Source: Sympetrum striolatum (lineage: Eukaryota; Arthropoda; Insecta; Odonata; Libellulidae). Taken from it: a stretch of 64,000 nucleotides of DNA. Shown here one piece after another: positions 13,301-25,300 of the stretch. The number at the start of each line of letters is the position of its first letter. The stretch's first letter is position 1. The notes beneath the pieces were generated by a model. The model was not told the origin of the DNA. It saw only the letters and a program-made list of their open reading frames with translations, and searched no databases. A program made the position numbers and the translations under genes. The stretch is from the NCBI GenBank assembly GCA_947579665.1, contig OX388347.1, positions 20,576,562-20,640,561 on the forward strand, given 5' to 3'.

Positions 13301-13933
13301 AGGAGCCACCAAGACGCTGGGGTGTGACTGTAATGGTCTCGGCTGAACTTCTGTGGAAGTAACTGGTGGCGTGGGAGGATTCGCGTTCGTTGCGGTGGCA
13401 ACGACCGGAGCTGCAACTATGGTAGCTGCGGCCACTGAGGTCGGTGGTCTATCTGCCTCCTCGAATTCCGCAGATGGTTCATATTTCCGTTTCTTAGGCA
13501 GTTTACGGGCACTGAGAACGGACGATGACGTACTGGAGACCGTCGTGTTGGTCATGGTGGTTGTAGTCTCTGATTCCTTACGACTGATGATGTTTAAAGA
13601 ACCAGAAGACGCGGTGGACGGATCAGACCCTGTAGTGCCGTTTCCGACGCGGGAAGAGGCAGTGCAATCATCTCCGCCAAATTGTCCCGCTTCCCTCGTT
13701 TCGATAGGGTTTCCTTCCCCGCCGTTAATTTCTGGACCTTTACGTCTTCCGTCGTCTTGGAAGATGAGCTTCTTGATCCCGCCATCTCGGATTGCGGAGT
13801 TCCTCGTCGCGTGGGTGGCGGCGGAGGATGGTCTGGGAACTTCGTCCCTTACTGTGTCTGGCTCAGGTGGAATTTTTTTCTTTCCTCTCGCGGGACGGTT
13901 GTTATGCCTATCACTACGACGACGATTCATCAT
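1028..13933 (-). CDS. cic: capicua HMG-box repressor, long isoform, 5' part (4 exons; 3' end off window)
   Basis: Capicua is a nuclear HMG-box transcriptional repressor released by RTK-Ras-ERK signalling. Exons 12548-13933, 9210-9398, 2632-2914 and 1028-1313 (minus strand) join in frame with GT-AG introns, giving 714 complete codons plus two nucleotides carried off the window. The call rests on VDLTEWIGHRVLANRGG and VKRADLRLLTPPWWEEL, which fit the DUF4819-type region of the long CIC isoform, and on a final SPTPRSQPPTPR segment like the one that precedes the HMG box in CIC proteins. The HMG box and C1 motif are not in the window and must lie beyond position 1. Recognition is from memory, without an alignment. 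Confidence 0.8.
1603..1703. mobile_element. Tigger-type terminal inverted repeat fragment
   Basis: Begins CAGTAGAACTCCAATTATCC directly after a TA dinucleotide, followed by three tandem copies of TCAGATAATCAAAAAT-like sequence. This CAGT...TATCCG pattern is typical of Tigger/pogo ends. Only one end is present. Confidence 0.6.
1721..1960. repeat. MITE-like repeat, family with TACCATATTTGAGGGCATAT end
   Basis: Starts TACCATATTTGAGGGCATAT AAGACGC and contains CTACCTATTTCATAATTGCA, which recurs in the copy at 11364-11553. The right boundary is uncertain. A non-autonomous DNA element is likely. Confidence 0.45.
2196..2444. mobile_element. piggyBac-like MITE flanked by TTAA
   Basis: 249 bp, flanked by TTAA at 2192-2195 and 2445-2448. 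Ends are CCCTCTTAGTGC on the left and GCACTAAAAGGG on the right, imperfect inverted repeats starting CCC as in piggyBac elements. AT-rich interior with no ORF. Confidence 0.65.
2632..2914 (-). CDS. cic: cic coding exon 3
   Basis: 283 nt bounded by acceptor TTTTTCAG and donor GTGAGC, opening AFVVRDGYQHGTTSPLS. A Pro/His-rich linker leads to the acidic DEDLGESDDDLRGEDILF. No stop in frame and phases match its neighbours. The preceding 6.3 kb intron could hide another small exon. Confidence 0.75.
2915..9209 (-). other. cic intron 2 (6.3 kb)
   Basis: Apart from the transposase relic at 5.4-7.0 kb I see no gene here. The sequence is AT-rich; 7.05-9.2 kb shows no recognisable repeat or exon. Confidence 0.6.
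5395..7018 (-). pseudogene. Decayed DDE-type transposase pseudogene
   Basis: A series of minus-strand open segments, broken by frameshifts and stops, reads as one protein when taken in order from 7018 to 5395. It carries FDQFCSDPLKKHKK, GKSLCLTCYSRI, MGKCQDCPGKPALLG, DDECVVLADFS (5943-5977), CDGIGG (near 5610) and SLQRAHENLILTPQEL. I recognise the pattern CxxGxCxxC...LADFS...CDGIGG from transposon-encoded proteins common in arthropod genomes but cannot name the superfamily. It lies in the cic intron between exons 2 and 3. It is non-functional as it stands and may extend left to about 4.7 kb. Confidence 0.6.
9210..9398 (-). CDS. cic: cic coding exon 2
   Basis: 189 nt, 63 codons, phase 0 on both sides (acceptor TATTTCAG, donor GTGAGT). 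LEEVIVKRADLRLLTPPWWE closes the DUF4819-type domain; the ADLRLLxPPWW core is the most recognisable CIC signature here. A His-rich run (HQPHHHNTHHHHHPRP) and YAEP follow. Confidence 0.85.
11364..11553. repeat. MITE-like repeat, second copy, ending GCCGTCAAATACGGTA
   Basis: Right end reads ATGCCGTCAAATACGGTA, the inverted form of the left end at 1721; the shared interior CTATTTCATAATTGCATTCA is in the same orientation. It lies in cic intron 1. The left boundary is approximate. Confidence 0.45.
11875..11911. repeat. Perfect 17 bp inverted repeat with 3 nt loop
   Basis: TACATCTTACCTATTTA, CAA, TAAATAGGTAAGATGTA. A compact perfect hairpin in cic intron 1; too short for a standard pre-miRNA. Confidence 0.6.
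12548..13933 (-). CDS. cic: cic coding exon 1 (462 codons)
   Basis: Starts MMNRRRSDRHNNRPARGKKK at ATG 13931-13933 (a second ATG follows at once). The next in-frame stop upstream is at 14015-14017 with no ATG between, so this is the first start in the frame. The first 260 residues are disordered, rich in Ser/Thr/Pro/Gln, with an RKLPKKRKYEP nuclear-localisation-like cluster. The conserved block begins TVDLTEWIGHRVLANRGG. A Gly/Asp/Arg-rich insert (GRIGRVGG...GNGPGGDVLG) interrupts the domain before WVYDDVFVVNKFDVIAD. Donor GTGAGT follows ...RDPP in phase 0. GC content is clearly higher than in the surrounding introns. Confidence 0.85.
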
Positions 13934-16173
13934 GCCAGAAGCCGCGAGGGTTTTAAAGGGATTGAAGTGCGCCCGTGAATAAAAGGAAATGATTATTATG
14001 CATAGTAAAATGTGTTAACGACGGGAAAAAGCACTTCAATGAAAATTTATAGGCCTACTTATCAAATCGAAATCTGACTTTTAAAACGTGATTGAACAGT
14101 TTTGGGGACTTTTTGAAGGTCCCCGGTTCTTGGGACATAACATTTATTTCACGATGACGTCATCTGTAGGTGAGTAATATAGATAAACATTTTGAGGAGG
14201 CTGAGAAGAAACGATCTGACCTTGCTAAAAAAACATACACCATTTTCAAGGAAGACATTGACCTGATCGTCACGTAAAACCTTGTTTTTACCTTGAAAGC
14301 ACTGCATAAGTCCTAAGTAATTGTTAAATCACTGCAAGTTATTATCATACTATAAGAGTCTTCCTTTTCTCGGCGATTAAACTTTGATTTTGACACAACA
14401 ACCTTATGAGTTACGAGATGCATTCTTCTCACTTCAGAACTGCATGACAATAACACGGCCCAAGTAAAAACTACACCTCTAAAACTATTTACGGACACAG
14501 CACTTTTACTTCAATGTACACATTACATATTAATTCGTTAACGAAAGCTTGTTGACACTTCCTCTAGATATAAAACGTCAAGTTTTAGATCGGATTTCTC
14601 TTCCAAGAATAAATCATTATGCAAGTTAAGTAAGCTTTCGTTCATATAAGCTCATATGAAGATTATAATTCCTCTCCCTTGACGTTGAAGTGGTGATGAA
14701 GGTAAATATTTTCTCAAATTCACACATGAGGTACGAACTGAAAGCTGATAACGGGATAATACGTAGAGTAGTATTCATAGTACGTTAATATTTCCCTTCG
14801 TAACAGGTAAACCACACTGTTGTCTATTTACTGGCACTTCTGTGTAAGCCACGAGCTTAATATCGTATTTCACATGTTAATTGAAGGCAATGAGAAGCAT
14901 AAATCTTCCCTTGAGGACACAAATTCACTTCATTTTGCAACAAAACATCTTGACAACTAACACATACATTCCTGCAACAACCCCCCCTCGACTTCCTCCC
15001 CTAAAACACGATGGTGAATGAGCGCATGAAACAGAGCCTCCTATTGGTTGATTTAGTAATATGAGGAACCGAAAATGTCTCGACTGACCACAGTGGTCAC
15101 TCAAGTCATATCCACGAAGTATGAGCGTATGGGGGTGGAAGTGAGGAATTTTGATAGGTAAAAAAGACTTCCGAATTAAAATGGTGCTCAAATTTGCTAC
15201 CGCCTTCTAATTCATTTAGCGTTTCATTTGCATAGTGGATACAACTCACAATAAAATGGAGGATATCAAGACTCGGAATCAAACACCAAATCGCATAAAA
15301 ATCATTTATTATAATCTCAAAGATATAGCATTTCGCAGTCTCATAGACATTGAGATATAGTTGAAACACGATTTGCAACACGATATATGCTAGTGTTTAC
15401 ATTCTGACATTGTGCTGACACCATTTCATGTGGGTAAGTTTGTTTAATATCACAAATAATATCCATAGGATATAAAAACTCTTTCAAATTTAATATACAA
15501 TAAAAATTCCAAGTTACAAGGAAAGTGGCTTGTGCTTGGCCGTACATAACACAATATCTTACTAACATATACAAAAATTCTTGTGCCAGCAATTATCAGA
15601 GTCACTAGAATAATATAATACCACATAGTGGCAATTCTTTCTCAATTTAGTTTGATATTCTAACTCCTCTTGAGCCCAAAAATAAAGATCTCGTGAGCAA
15701 TTCAATTTTATCAATTAAATTATTACAGGCACCAAATAACACCTGCCAAAAGTAAACTGGATCTACTTTCTTCACATGAAATACTCCGAGTAGACAGATT
15801 TTGGGAGCAAGAGTTCTTGAAAAGAATATAAAACTATCAGTCCTAATATTATACTACACCTTATTTAAAATAATTTAAAAAATAAAACTTGAACAATAAT
15901 ATTAAGCATGAAAATCACCACAAAGTGACATGTAAACAATTCCTAGCAATTATTTTATGAGTCTATGTACCAAAAATAATGAAGTGTAAGTTGACAATAA
16001 TGAATCCACACTTTAAATATTACAAAATAAGATATTCAGAATAAAAGAAAACATTTGTAAAAGATTTCCAAAGATGTGAAAGGTATTTTCCCAAAAGAGC
16101 CAAGTTGGCCAAAGAGGTATAAGTCAAGGGGAGCACAGCTGATGAGATGAACACCAAGTGGTTCTTCTTAGTC
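13934..16173. other. Intergenic interval between trx and cic (trx 3' UTR, cic 5' UTR/promoter)
   Basis: Both genes read to the left, so the right part should be trx 3' UTR and the left part cic 5' UTR and promoter. I see no coding segment, no clear TATA box and no repeat family that I can name. Confidence 0.6.
15305..15310 (-). terminator. Candidate trx polyadenylation signal (AATAAA)
   Basis: First AATAAA on the minus strand after the trx stop, giving a 3' UTR of about 0.87 kb. It is a single hexamer in AT-rich DNA, so it could be chance; ATTAAA variants occur slightly upstream near 15440-15490. Confidence 0.3.
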
Positions 16174-16347
16174 TTAGTTGAGGTACTTCCGACAGCGTTT
16201 TGATGCACAATGGCACGGTATTTTGACATCCTCAAAAGGGAACTTATAATCATAGGTCAGCTCTTCTCCTCGGGGTATTCTTCTCAGTGCAAAAATTAGG
16301 ATATGTTTCTTTCCCAAGATGTCCACAACACGAGAGTAACAGTTTGG
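16174..16347 (-). CDS. trx: trx coding exon 14 (end of SET, post-SET, stop)
   Basis: 174 nt including the TAA stop at 16174-16176. [34 protein letters not shown] and [13 protein letters not shown] are the C-terminal SET and post-SET motifs. Y2990 of TYDY is the active-site region tyrosine; the post-SET zinc ligands are C3003, C3005 and C3010. Ends at the expected KYLN. Confidence 0.97.
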   Translation of the reverse strand, partial: PNCYSRVVDILGKKHILIFALRRIPRGEELTYDYKFPFEDVKIPCHCASKRCRKYLN

Positions 16348-19300
16348 CTGGAACAGAAATATTTTTATAATAAGTTTCAGAGAAAAGATATTGAAACAAA
16401 ATTGCACAGTATTTAGACACCCTGAGAATCCCGACACTACAATTAATCAACTAACTAAGGGAAGGTAGAGATTACGACATTTGCAATATCAATGAACAAC
16501 CATTCTGATATCTCAAAATACATTTCCACATTTGTTGGTTAAAGTAAAAAGTTAATAAAAACTAAGTGATGATTGACACAATATAGACTAACTATTTCAC
16601 AAAACACAGTTTTATGAAGTCAATTTACACCATTAAGTACTTAAGAAACAAAGGATTTAGGTTGGCAGATACAATATCTACACATGGATTCATAAAACAA
16701 AGGCAAGCAAACGTCCAAATGGAAGTAAGCTTTGTTAAAACGTGATTCAGGGTGTTTCATGATGTCACGACAACCACTTTGAGATTCTTTAATCAAGGCA
16801 TTGATTAATTAATACAAGAAATTATGCATCTATTAAGATTCCTTCTTAGAGAAAAACCTTCTGCCAAAATCCCTGGAAAAACAATCAACTATGCGGAAGG
16901 ATATCTTTTAAGAAACTTTCCAAAAATAACATACTGAACCAATAATGGCATGAATTACTTTTACAAATAACGCTATCTCAACTAAATGACAATGTCACCA
17001 ACCAATAATTCCTGTTCATACTTCAGCCATAATGAAATACTTTTACAAAGAAACCTCGTTTAGTGTAACTAAAGCCATGCAGTGGGGGGCTATGATTTTC
17101 CAAAAGAAAATTGTAAAAAAGAGAACCTAACGTTTAGACATCAGAAACAGAAAATAATCATAGGTATGCAATTGATTTTGTTGAAAATTAATCAAGGGTA
17201 ATAATCAAATTCTTTCCTATACTTTTGATGCTTGTCTCAATTTAATAGGATAATGGTCTATTTCCAATTTATTTTTGTAAAGGAAATGAAGTCTGCATGA
17301 GATGAAAACAAACTTTAATATCTATTGAATAATTTGCTTATACTACTTTAGTTTCTGGTATTACATATTTTATGCATATTAAAAAATAACAATTGACTTT
17401 CTATAATTAGTTTCCTCTTTCCACAGTCAAAATATTTACCACTTCTTCATTCACAAGACTCTTTCTGAAAATTGTTACCTCATTACCTGATTTTAGTCAC
17501 ATATACAAACAGGCTGGTTTGTACAATGGTTCATAGAAGTCATTGAAATATATTGTACTGAAAAAGAAACAATTAGCTGACTTTCTGCAAATGCATCACT
17601 GCTGCAGTTTGGCTAATTAAAGCACCTGACTGTGCCAAGCCTACTTTTGAAGTCAATAACTCCTAAAGAAGAGAAGGTATCCAAATGTTAAGTGTACCAA
17701 GTAATCAAGCTTCTGCACATGGCACAACTAGGAATAGGCACATAAATATGAGAAATTTAGCATTACAATGAGCTATTTCCAGGTGAGAAAGTGATGTGCA
17801 TGATTAAACAATAATATACTCAGGGCTTGAATTCAAGTAAGTCATTAATTTTATAAAGTAATGAGATCTGAACAGGCAGAATGACTTATAAGTCAAACTA
17901 CAAGTTAAAGCAATGATCATTGTTAAAGAAAGTACTTACAAGTGTTAATTGTATTAACACACACCTTTATGTCCTAATAAGCATGAGATTGAGAATTTTG
18001 TTCTAAAATTTAGTATAAAATCTACATGCTCAAGTTGGCCAAATTGAACAGCCAATTTCAGGCATCCTATATCCAATTTTTCTTGAAATGAGAATTTGGT
18101 CAGCCTGACTACAAAATAAGGGCAAAAGAGTGTATTTGTCATGGTAAAATGAGTCACATTTAAAAGAAAAATGTTTCAAGTAGATTTTGATTGGACTGCT
18201 GCTCTGATGAACACAAGCAACCTGACCAAATATTATATATTACAGTCAAATATAAAATATAGAGTGTAGCCAAAAGTGGGTATTGTGGCTTGTTAGTTGC
18301 CAATATTCATTTAATTACATCAATAATTAAGTGGCAATCCAAAATACTATATATATCATTTACTGTACGCAATTTTTTTATTGATTTGATAATCAACAGG
18401 TCTAACAAGAAGCTAATGTGGCTCCTATCGGTCAAACCTGGTTTTAGTTGCAGCAGTGTATACGGAGATTTTGCGAGGAGCCAGCAATCACTCAGTTGAT
18501 TGTAGAACAGAAGTAGAGCAAATGCATATGTCATTTCAAGTTCATACATTAATCAAGCTTTGACTGGTTGATAGCACCAATTTTGTGGTTTGGACAGCTA
18601 ATTTATGAGGCAATCAAGCATCCATGTTTGTTTAACACATCAATATAATCTTTCAGAACAAAATCATGTTTGTATTACCCCCAACAATTTTTTGTACTCC
18701 GTTGTACCTCAACTTACAAACTTAATTTGTTCCAAGTTCCAAAAATATATTTATTCTGGCCTAAAATAATACTGAAAGGGGCAAAAATTAACTGAGAAGG
18801 ATTTCATGGTTTGAGGATCATTACTCAGATGAAAAATGAACAATTAGTGAATAGTTTATAATGTTACACAGCTTTATGGAAAACAGCTCTAATCTCCTAA
18901 AAAATATGATGCAAGAGTTAGAAATAATTGTATAAGCCCAAGAGTGACATGATTCACAGAGTATCTTTGCCAAGACTAAATCTTGAGATGACAATACAAC
19001 AATCCACATCAAGCAATAAAAACGGATCTAATGACACTAAATAAAACAAAATAAAAGGAGGCTATGAATATTAAATTAATTAGAAAAACAGATTACCAAA
19101 TATTGAGATAAAATGAAGCTAGATAAATGCGCAAGACATTAACATCTACTTATGCCTTAATTTGAAAAAGTAAAGTGGATAACAAACCAAACTAATAAAA
19201 AGTCCCTATAAGATGTAATGCTGGATGCTGTTAACATATACTATAAAAGTATTAAAGAGCCAATTCAACATATGGAAAGCATAAAAATGAGTATGCATTT

Positions 19301-22300
19301 GTATCAAACATAAATTTCTATTTAGTTTGATCGCTGTTTCAATTCCTTCAAATATAATATATATTTGAATAGACCACCATTTGACATAGGCAAACTATCC
19401 CTTAATTTACATAAGAGAGCTTTGATGTTCACAATATATCTTAACTTAAAAAAAGACACTTAATCAAGTTACGGAGCATTTTTGGAGGAAAAAACTTGAG
19501 ATTTATATATACATCTGCATCCATGGTGACAGTTGTATGGAATTCTGGAAGTAAAGAGAAAGATTTCCATTAGAATAACTTACATCACATGAATGATTAA
19601 TGAACCTTGCAGCATTGCCTCTCATCGTAGCATCCACAACTGTTTGCTCATCAATACGGAACATATAACATCCCATTCCTTTGGCTTCATAAGTTTTCTC
19701 TCGTGTATCAGTTAGGGATGATCTTATAACCTGTAAACAAATACAGAATTTTCAAAGTAAAACAAAAAAATTACTTAATTCACTCAAAGAACTTTCTCAA
19801 GCACTAAAAGTGGTAATTATTTAAAATTCAAGAAGTCCTAGAACTAAATTATACATTACTGACAAAACATAAACAACTGGAATCATGTTTTCATAGAAAA
19901 TTGAAAGCAATAAGTCTTTCCATCTCTTATTTAGTTGTCCATCAAGTGGTCAATTCTGAGGAAGAGCAAAGAAGACAAGATATTGCAAAAATTCCAACAG
20001 GTTACAGATTTATTTACCTCTCCTGAATATTCTATCACCATTTCTCCAGCTTCAATATCCTTGAGGCAGAAAAGACCTCTACCATGAATATGAGACCGAT
20101 ATACACCTACTGTCTCCCGTGACGTTTCTTTGAGATGCCTGAACCTCATTGCCATCGGAAGATCCAAACTGGTTGCCCTCCTAATTTCAAAGTAAACCAA
20201 AGAAAATACCCACATTAGAAATTAAAACAATCATACAAGGATTACTCAGAATTGGAAAACTTTTATCAACAAAAATACTTCATTGCCTAAAATATTTGCA
20301 AAGAAAAATTCAAGGAAATGGGTTGTGGTAATTTTGCACATAAGTGCGAGCACCCAGGAATATTCCCAAGAATAAATGGACTTGAAAAACGTCTGAGGGG
20401 GCTGGGAATTTCCCAGGTTTGATTCCCGGCCCAATCAGACTTTTTCCAAATCCGTTTTTCTTTAGGAAAGTGAAATTCATTCCTAGATGGTATTGTCTGT
20501 TCCAAAATTCCAGTCAGTATGGGCGTAACCAGTAGAAAAATGCCATGTATTTTCCCATTAGCGGCAATACTAGCCTCATGCCAGGCCACTTTTACACGTA
20601 GCTTCAGATTACAACCAAGATTCATCGTTTACATTGATTAATTTCAATTCCATTTCTAATTATATTTGGATAAGTATGACTTTATTTTCAATGAGGTAAA
20701 GTTTTTATGCTTTTATAGCATTAACAACAATGAATAAAGCAAAAATTGAATGAAAGGTTTTGTCCATGAAACTTTAAAACAAGTTTTTTTTTCATGTGAG
20801 AAAAAAAAAATTTTTAGGCGATAGATAAATTGAGCTGCACAACTAAATTTTTACAAAGTTACATCCCACATAAATAATTTTTAATTAATTTCTGTTTACT
20901 TGAGAAAACATATTCTGTGTTTTATATGTCTGTCAACGCTACAAAGAAGACATGAAGAAAAAAACGGAATTTAAGACTGGATTGGTAAAGAGAAATGGCA
21001 GTTTAAAAAGTTTTATGGGTGAAACACACAACCTTTCAATCAATTTCCACTTAATTTCTTGCTGTTATTGGTAAAAAACATAAAATATTCACCAAGGTAA
21101 AGATAAAGTCATTCTTATCCAAATATAATCAGAAAAGAAATTGTATTCAACCAATATGAGCTAAGTAATCTTGGTTTACATCCATTTTTATCTTGAGCTC
21201 CATTTGAAGGGAGCTTAGTGTGATGCTTCTTCTATTTAATATAAGCCAATACTGCAAAGGAATTTTTAAATCAACAATATATCATCACTTTCATACACTA
21301 ATCTGATTAGAAAATTTATAAACACATCACCAATTTGAAAAATCTTACTGAACCTATGATATCTAGAATGATGAGAGCCACACAATAATTCCACTGTAAA
21401 AATTACTACGTAATACTGGAAATAGGCAAACGAAAGAATCAATGAGTTGACCAGACATAGGGACATTTTGTATTTTTTATGACTTTTTAAAAACTGACCA
21501 GTTTCAGTCATCAGATGAAACTCATCAGGTGATGTTGACCTGTTGATGCTGGCAAGCCGGAAACCCAATGATTATTTTAATAAATTTTGGAAAATGTGCG
21601 ATTCAGTTTTCTATTATACTAACAGAAGAAATAGGGAAAGTTTTAGTTACTGATGTCCATCATAAATTGTCTAAGCTTTATTACTTGTTTGATGATTGCT
21701 ATATCTTATTCTTACATAAATTGGAAGATTTCCAGAATGATTTAATTCTTATTTCCCAAGTCCTAATTCAATAACTCCCATGTCCCTTATTTCATTAATT
21801 TGTAGTAATTACTCAGTGAGAACCAAAAATCATGAGAAAATCAATCAGTAATACTAATATGTATTAAATTTTATATGATAATTAACCGACTTTTTCATAA
21901 GAAATTTAATATTCAAAGGTATTCAACATATGCAGGAGTATACTCAGTTCCTCAATTTGACATCCATTAATTTTCATCCATGTTAACTACTTACATCCGA
22001 AAAGGACTTCAAACTTGAGCAAAAATAGATATTCATTTAAGAAAGATAATTATTACCTGTTTCCTCCACCATTAGGTTCACTATCTTGCGTAGGTAATGG
22101 TGCCATCGGTAATTTGCGATGTGGTGAAGCTAACCAGCCAAATATATCTCTGTGCCTCCATTTCCTATTGCTCATGGCAGAGGAAAGGCCACCTGGGAAA
22201 GGGGGAGGCATCTGGTAGGCTTCAGTCCGAGCACAGCCTGAAGGATTTTCAGGAAGAGGTGGTGATGATGGAGGGGGCGGAATGCTCGGCGTTTCTTCAA

Positions 22301-25300
22301 CTGGAGTTTGTGTGGATAGAGAGAGGTGAGCTCTGGAAAAGAGTCTGTGGGGAGGCGGGGCAACGGAGGGCACTTCTGGAGCACTCAGCTTTGACTCAAG
22401 GAGCTGCGAAGCACCAGGCAGCTGATTCAGCAGATAACGCAAACCCCTATAAATGCAATCAGTAAGAAATTAGCTCAAATCAATCGAATCAAAGAGTTAT
22501 AAAATAAATTCAATGGAATGAACAAGATGCTATGTCAAAAGGGAACTTCTAAGACTTTGTTCCCCGCATGCAGTCATTAAACACTAATAATGAAAATCAC
22601 CATTGACCAATTATCATTCTATTAGGTGTTCCAGCATATTCCTCATCAATGTTCATGAACTACTATCCTTGTAACCTCTTTTAAGAGATGATATTATACA
22701 GAGGAAAATCAAAAACCAATAGAAAGAAATTTAATTCAAAAGAATACCATAGGTAGCATTCTTGGAAGAAATTAGTTAAGGAAAATATGGTTGCAGAATT
22801 AATATTGCAATTAAAAAAAATATTCATAACCAAAAGCATAAGTCTTATCAAAATAGTAGAAAGAAAGGAAATTCCAGTATTTTTAGAATACAGAAACAAA
22901 CCAACCCTGGCTTATGACAACAATAATTATCACATTAAAGTATTTAATTCTCAGAATGATCATCTTTTGGTACAGAAAGGTAAAAAAAGAGCCTACTTAC
23001 TTGTGAGATAAGGCTAAAGTTTCAGCACCTATAAATGGCTTTGAGCCATATATTGGAGCAAATGGATTCCTTGGTAGGGGGGCGAGTCCATAAGCAACCC
23101 GGGCTTCTTGTACAGAGTTGAAAACTTGGTCCCACATTTTGTCCGGAGAGTCAGATTGGATAGTGAGGCCATCAGTAGACCGAATTTGGTACACGATTGC
23201 AGCACTCTCCACACGCTTTGGAACCCTCTCAGTCCCCAAGGAGACCTGCTCCATCGCACTGTGTGTCCTGTTTACCAATCCAAAGTTAGGATTTGATGGG
23301 TCAGACACTAGCTCACCTGATTCGCAAGCACTGTTAGACGGTGAGCGAAACTGAGATGTCAGCTTTGCTCTCACCCACCTCTTTGGACTTCCTTGACTTT
23401 CAACACTTTCAGCACTGAGTACATTCACACTATCACCCTTCCTAGCTATTGGCCGCTTCCTTCCATCCTTTGCAGAGCCATCTTTAGCTTCCACAGGAAA
23501 AACTGCAGGAGAAAGTCCAGATCTAATACCACTTTCCTCAATCACCACCTTCTTCTGCACAGGAAGGCCAAGAGATTCCTCCCAACCTTCTTCTACAGGT
23601 ATATACTTTCCCGTTCTCTCATCCCTGCGATATGCCATGTAACCCTCCCTCACCTTATTATTAGGAAGCAGCATCCTTTTCTTTTTGGCTGTAGTAGAAG
23701 GAGCAGGTTGAATGGGCACTGTTCGCGTTTGAGGAACAGGTACACTCTGAGGCTCCTCTTCCACAGCTGATGGTACATTGGATGCAATCATCTGTGGTAA
23801 TGGCTGAGGCTGTATGACTGTTTGTGGATGCTGTTCAACAGGCTGATTCTGAACAATTTGATAACCTGGGGGTAAGGTCCATCCAACCTCATTTTGTATC
23901 ACAGGCTCAAGCTGTGGAGCTTGAGGATGTGGAGGAGCAGGAGGCTGTGGCGTTGACTGGAAGTAGACCTGAGGTACCTCCTGTGGCATACTATATGACA
24001 TTGAAGTTGATACTGGAATGGTGTACGTAGATGGTGTCAATATATAATTGGGCTGTTGTGTTGGTAAAGCCTCTATGCAGGCTGTAACCGGATTGTAAAC
24101 TATAGCTTGTTGCTGAGGCGCCAACATTAAGGGACTTGAAGCAATCATTTGCTGTGATGATACCAAAGTTTGAGTCTGCATTATTTGTGGAGTCCCTTGC
24201 ATGAGGCCAACCAAATTTTGGGACTGTGTTAACTGACCTTGTTGATTAAAAGAATTGGGATCAATTGTGGCAAGATATTGAAGAGTGTGCCCTGTCTGCT
24301 GCCTGAAGTTTTCGGCAAATTGTGGAACTGCACTAGAGGATGGAAGCTGTCTCACCAAGACCTGAAAATTATTTGCTCCCTGAGGTTGAATAGGAGCAGT
24401 GATGATGGAGGTTTGAGGGATTCCTCCCTGATTCATTTGTTGGCTATTGCAAACTAAGGTTTCTTCTTGAGAAATGGCAAGCCTGGCTACTTTAGAAGCT
24501 TCTAGTAATCCCGCTGATTGAATCCGGCGAGTTCCATTAACATAACACACAGGCTGAACTTTTGCCATTTGCCGCTTTGTACTTTTGGTTGCACAGACAT
24601 CAGTATTTGATCCCTTCCACACAGCTTTCGCTTCCTTTGTACCCTTAACCAAACTACCAACAGCTTTCTTTTCTGTGTTTTTTGCTACATTTTGTGGGCA
24701 AACACTGTCAGAGCTGTTGCTATTTAAAGTTCCAGATTTTGTACTATTCTTTGCAGAAGAATCATCTTCAAAAGGATAAATGACCTCTCTCTCTCCTAAA
24801 TGATTACTCATCTCCTCTGGCTGATCTGCCAGAGAGCAATTAGTCACAGCATTTTGACTTTCATCACCCATAAGAACACCATTTTCACTAAGATTAGAGG
24901 CGAAACTTGCTGTTGCAACTACTTTGGATTGGCATGGTTCAGTTGCATTTAACCCCATGTGAGTGGCAGGTATTGGATCATTAGACGAGGGAGAAAACAT
25001 TTCAACATGACAATCGTTATTAAATGCTGCATATTCTGTTAAACAATGGGTTAGATTATCATCCGGTTTGGAGTTTAAAGTTTCATCAGAATTCTTTTCT
25101 TTTCCAGAATATTCATTGTAATGTTCAAACGTATCATTTGCCTGAGGAACTGTATCTTCTGAGATATTAGGCACATCAGACTCAGAGGAAACCCTACGAG
25201 ATGTGCGGTCCTCTGAATCTGAATCGGAGGAGGTTGAGGAAAGTGGCAGAGGAGTTCCACACAAGTGGCGTTCAAATCCTTCACGGGTCCTGTAAGTCCT

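Noticed and set aside
12730..13982. Long plus-strand ORFs opposite cic exon 1
   Set aside because: Shadows of the GC-rich cic coding exon; compositionally explained by its codons.
22097..22465. 122-codon plus-strand ORF across trx exon 11
   Set aside because: Antisense shadow of the FYRC/Win exon, which is confirmed by phase and motifs.
23393..23770. 125-codon plus-strand ORF inside trx exon 10
   Set aside because: Antisense of the confirmed 5.4 kb exon.
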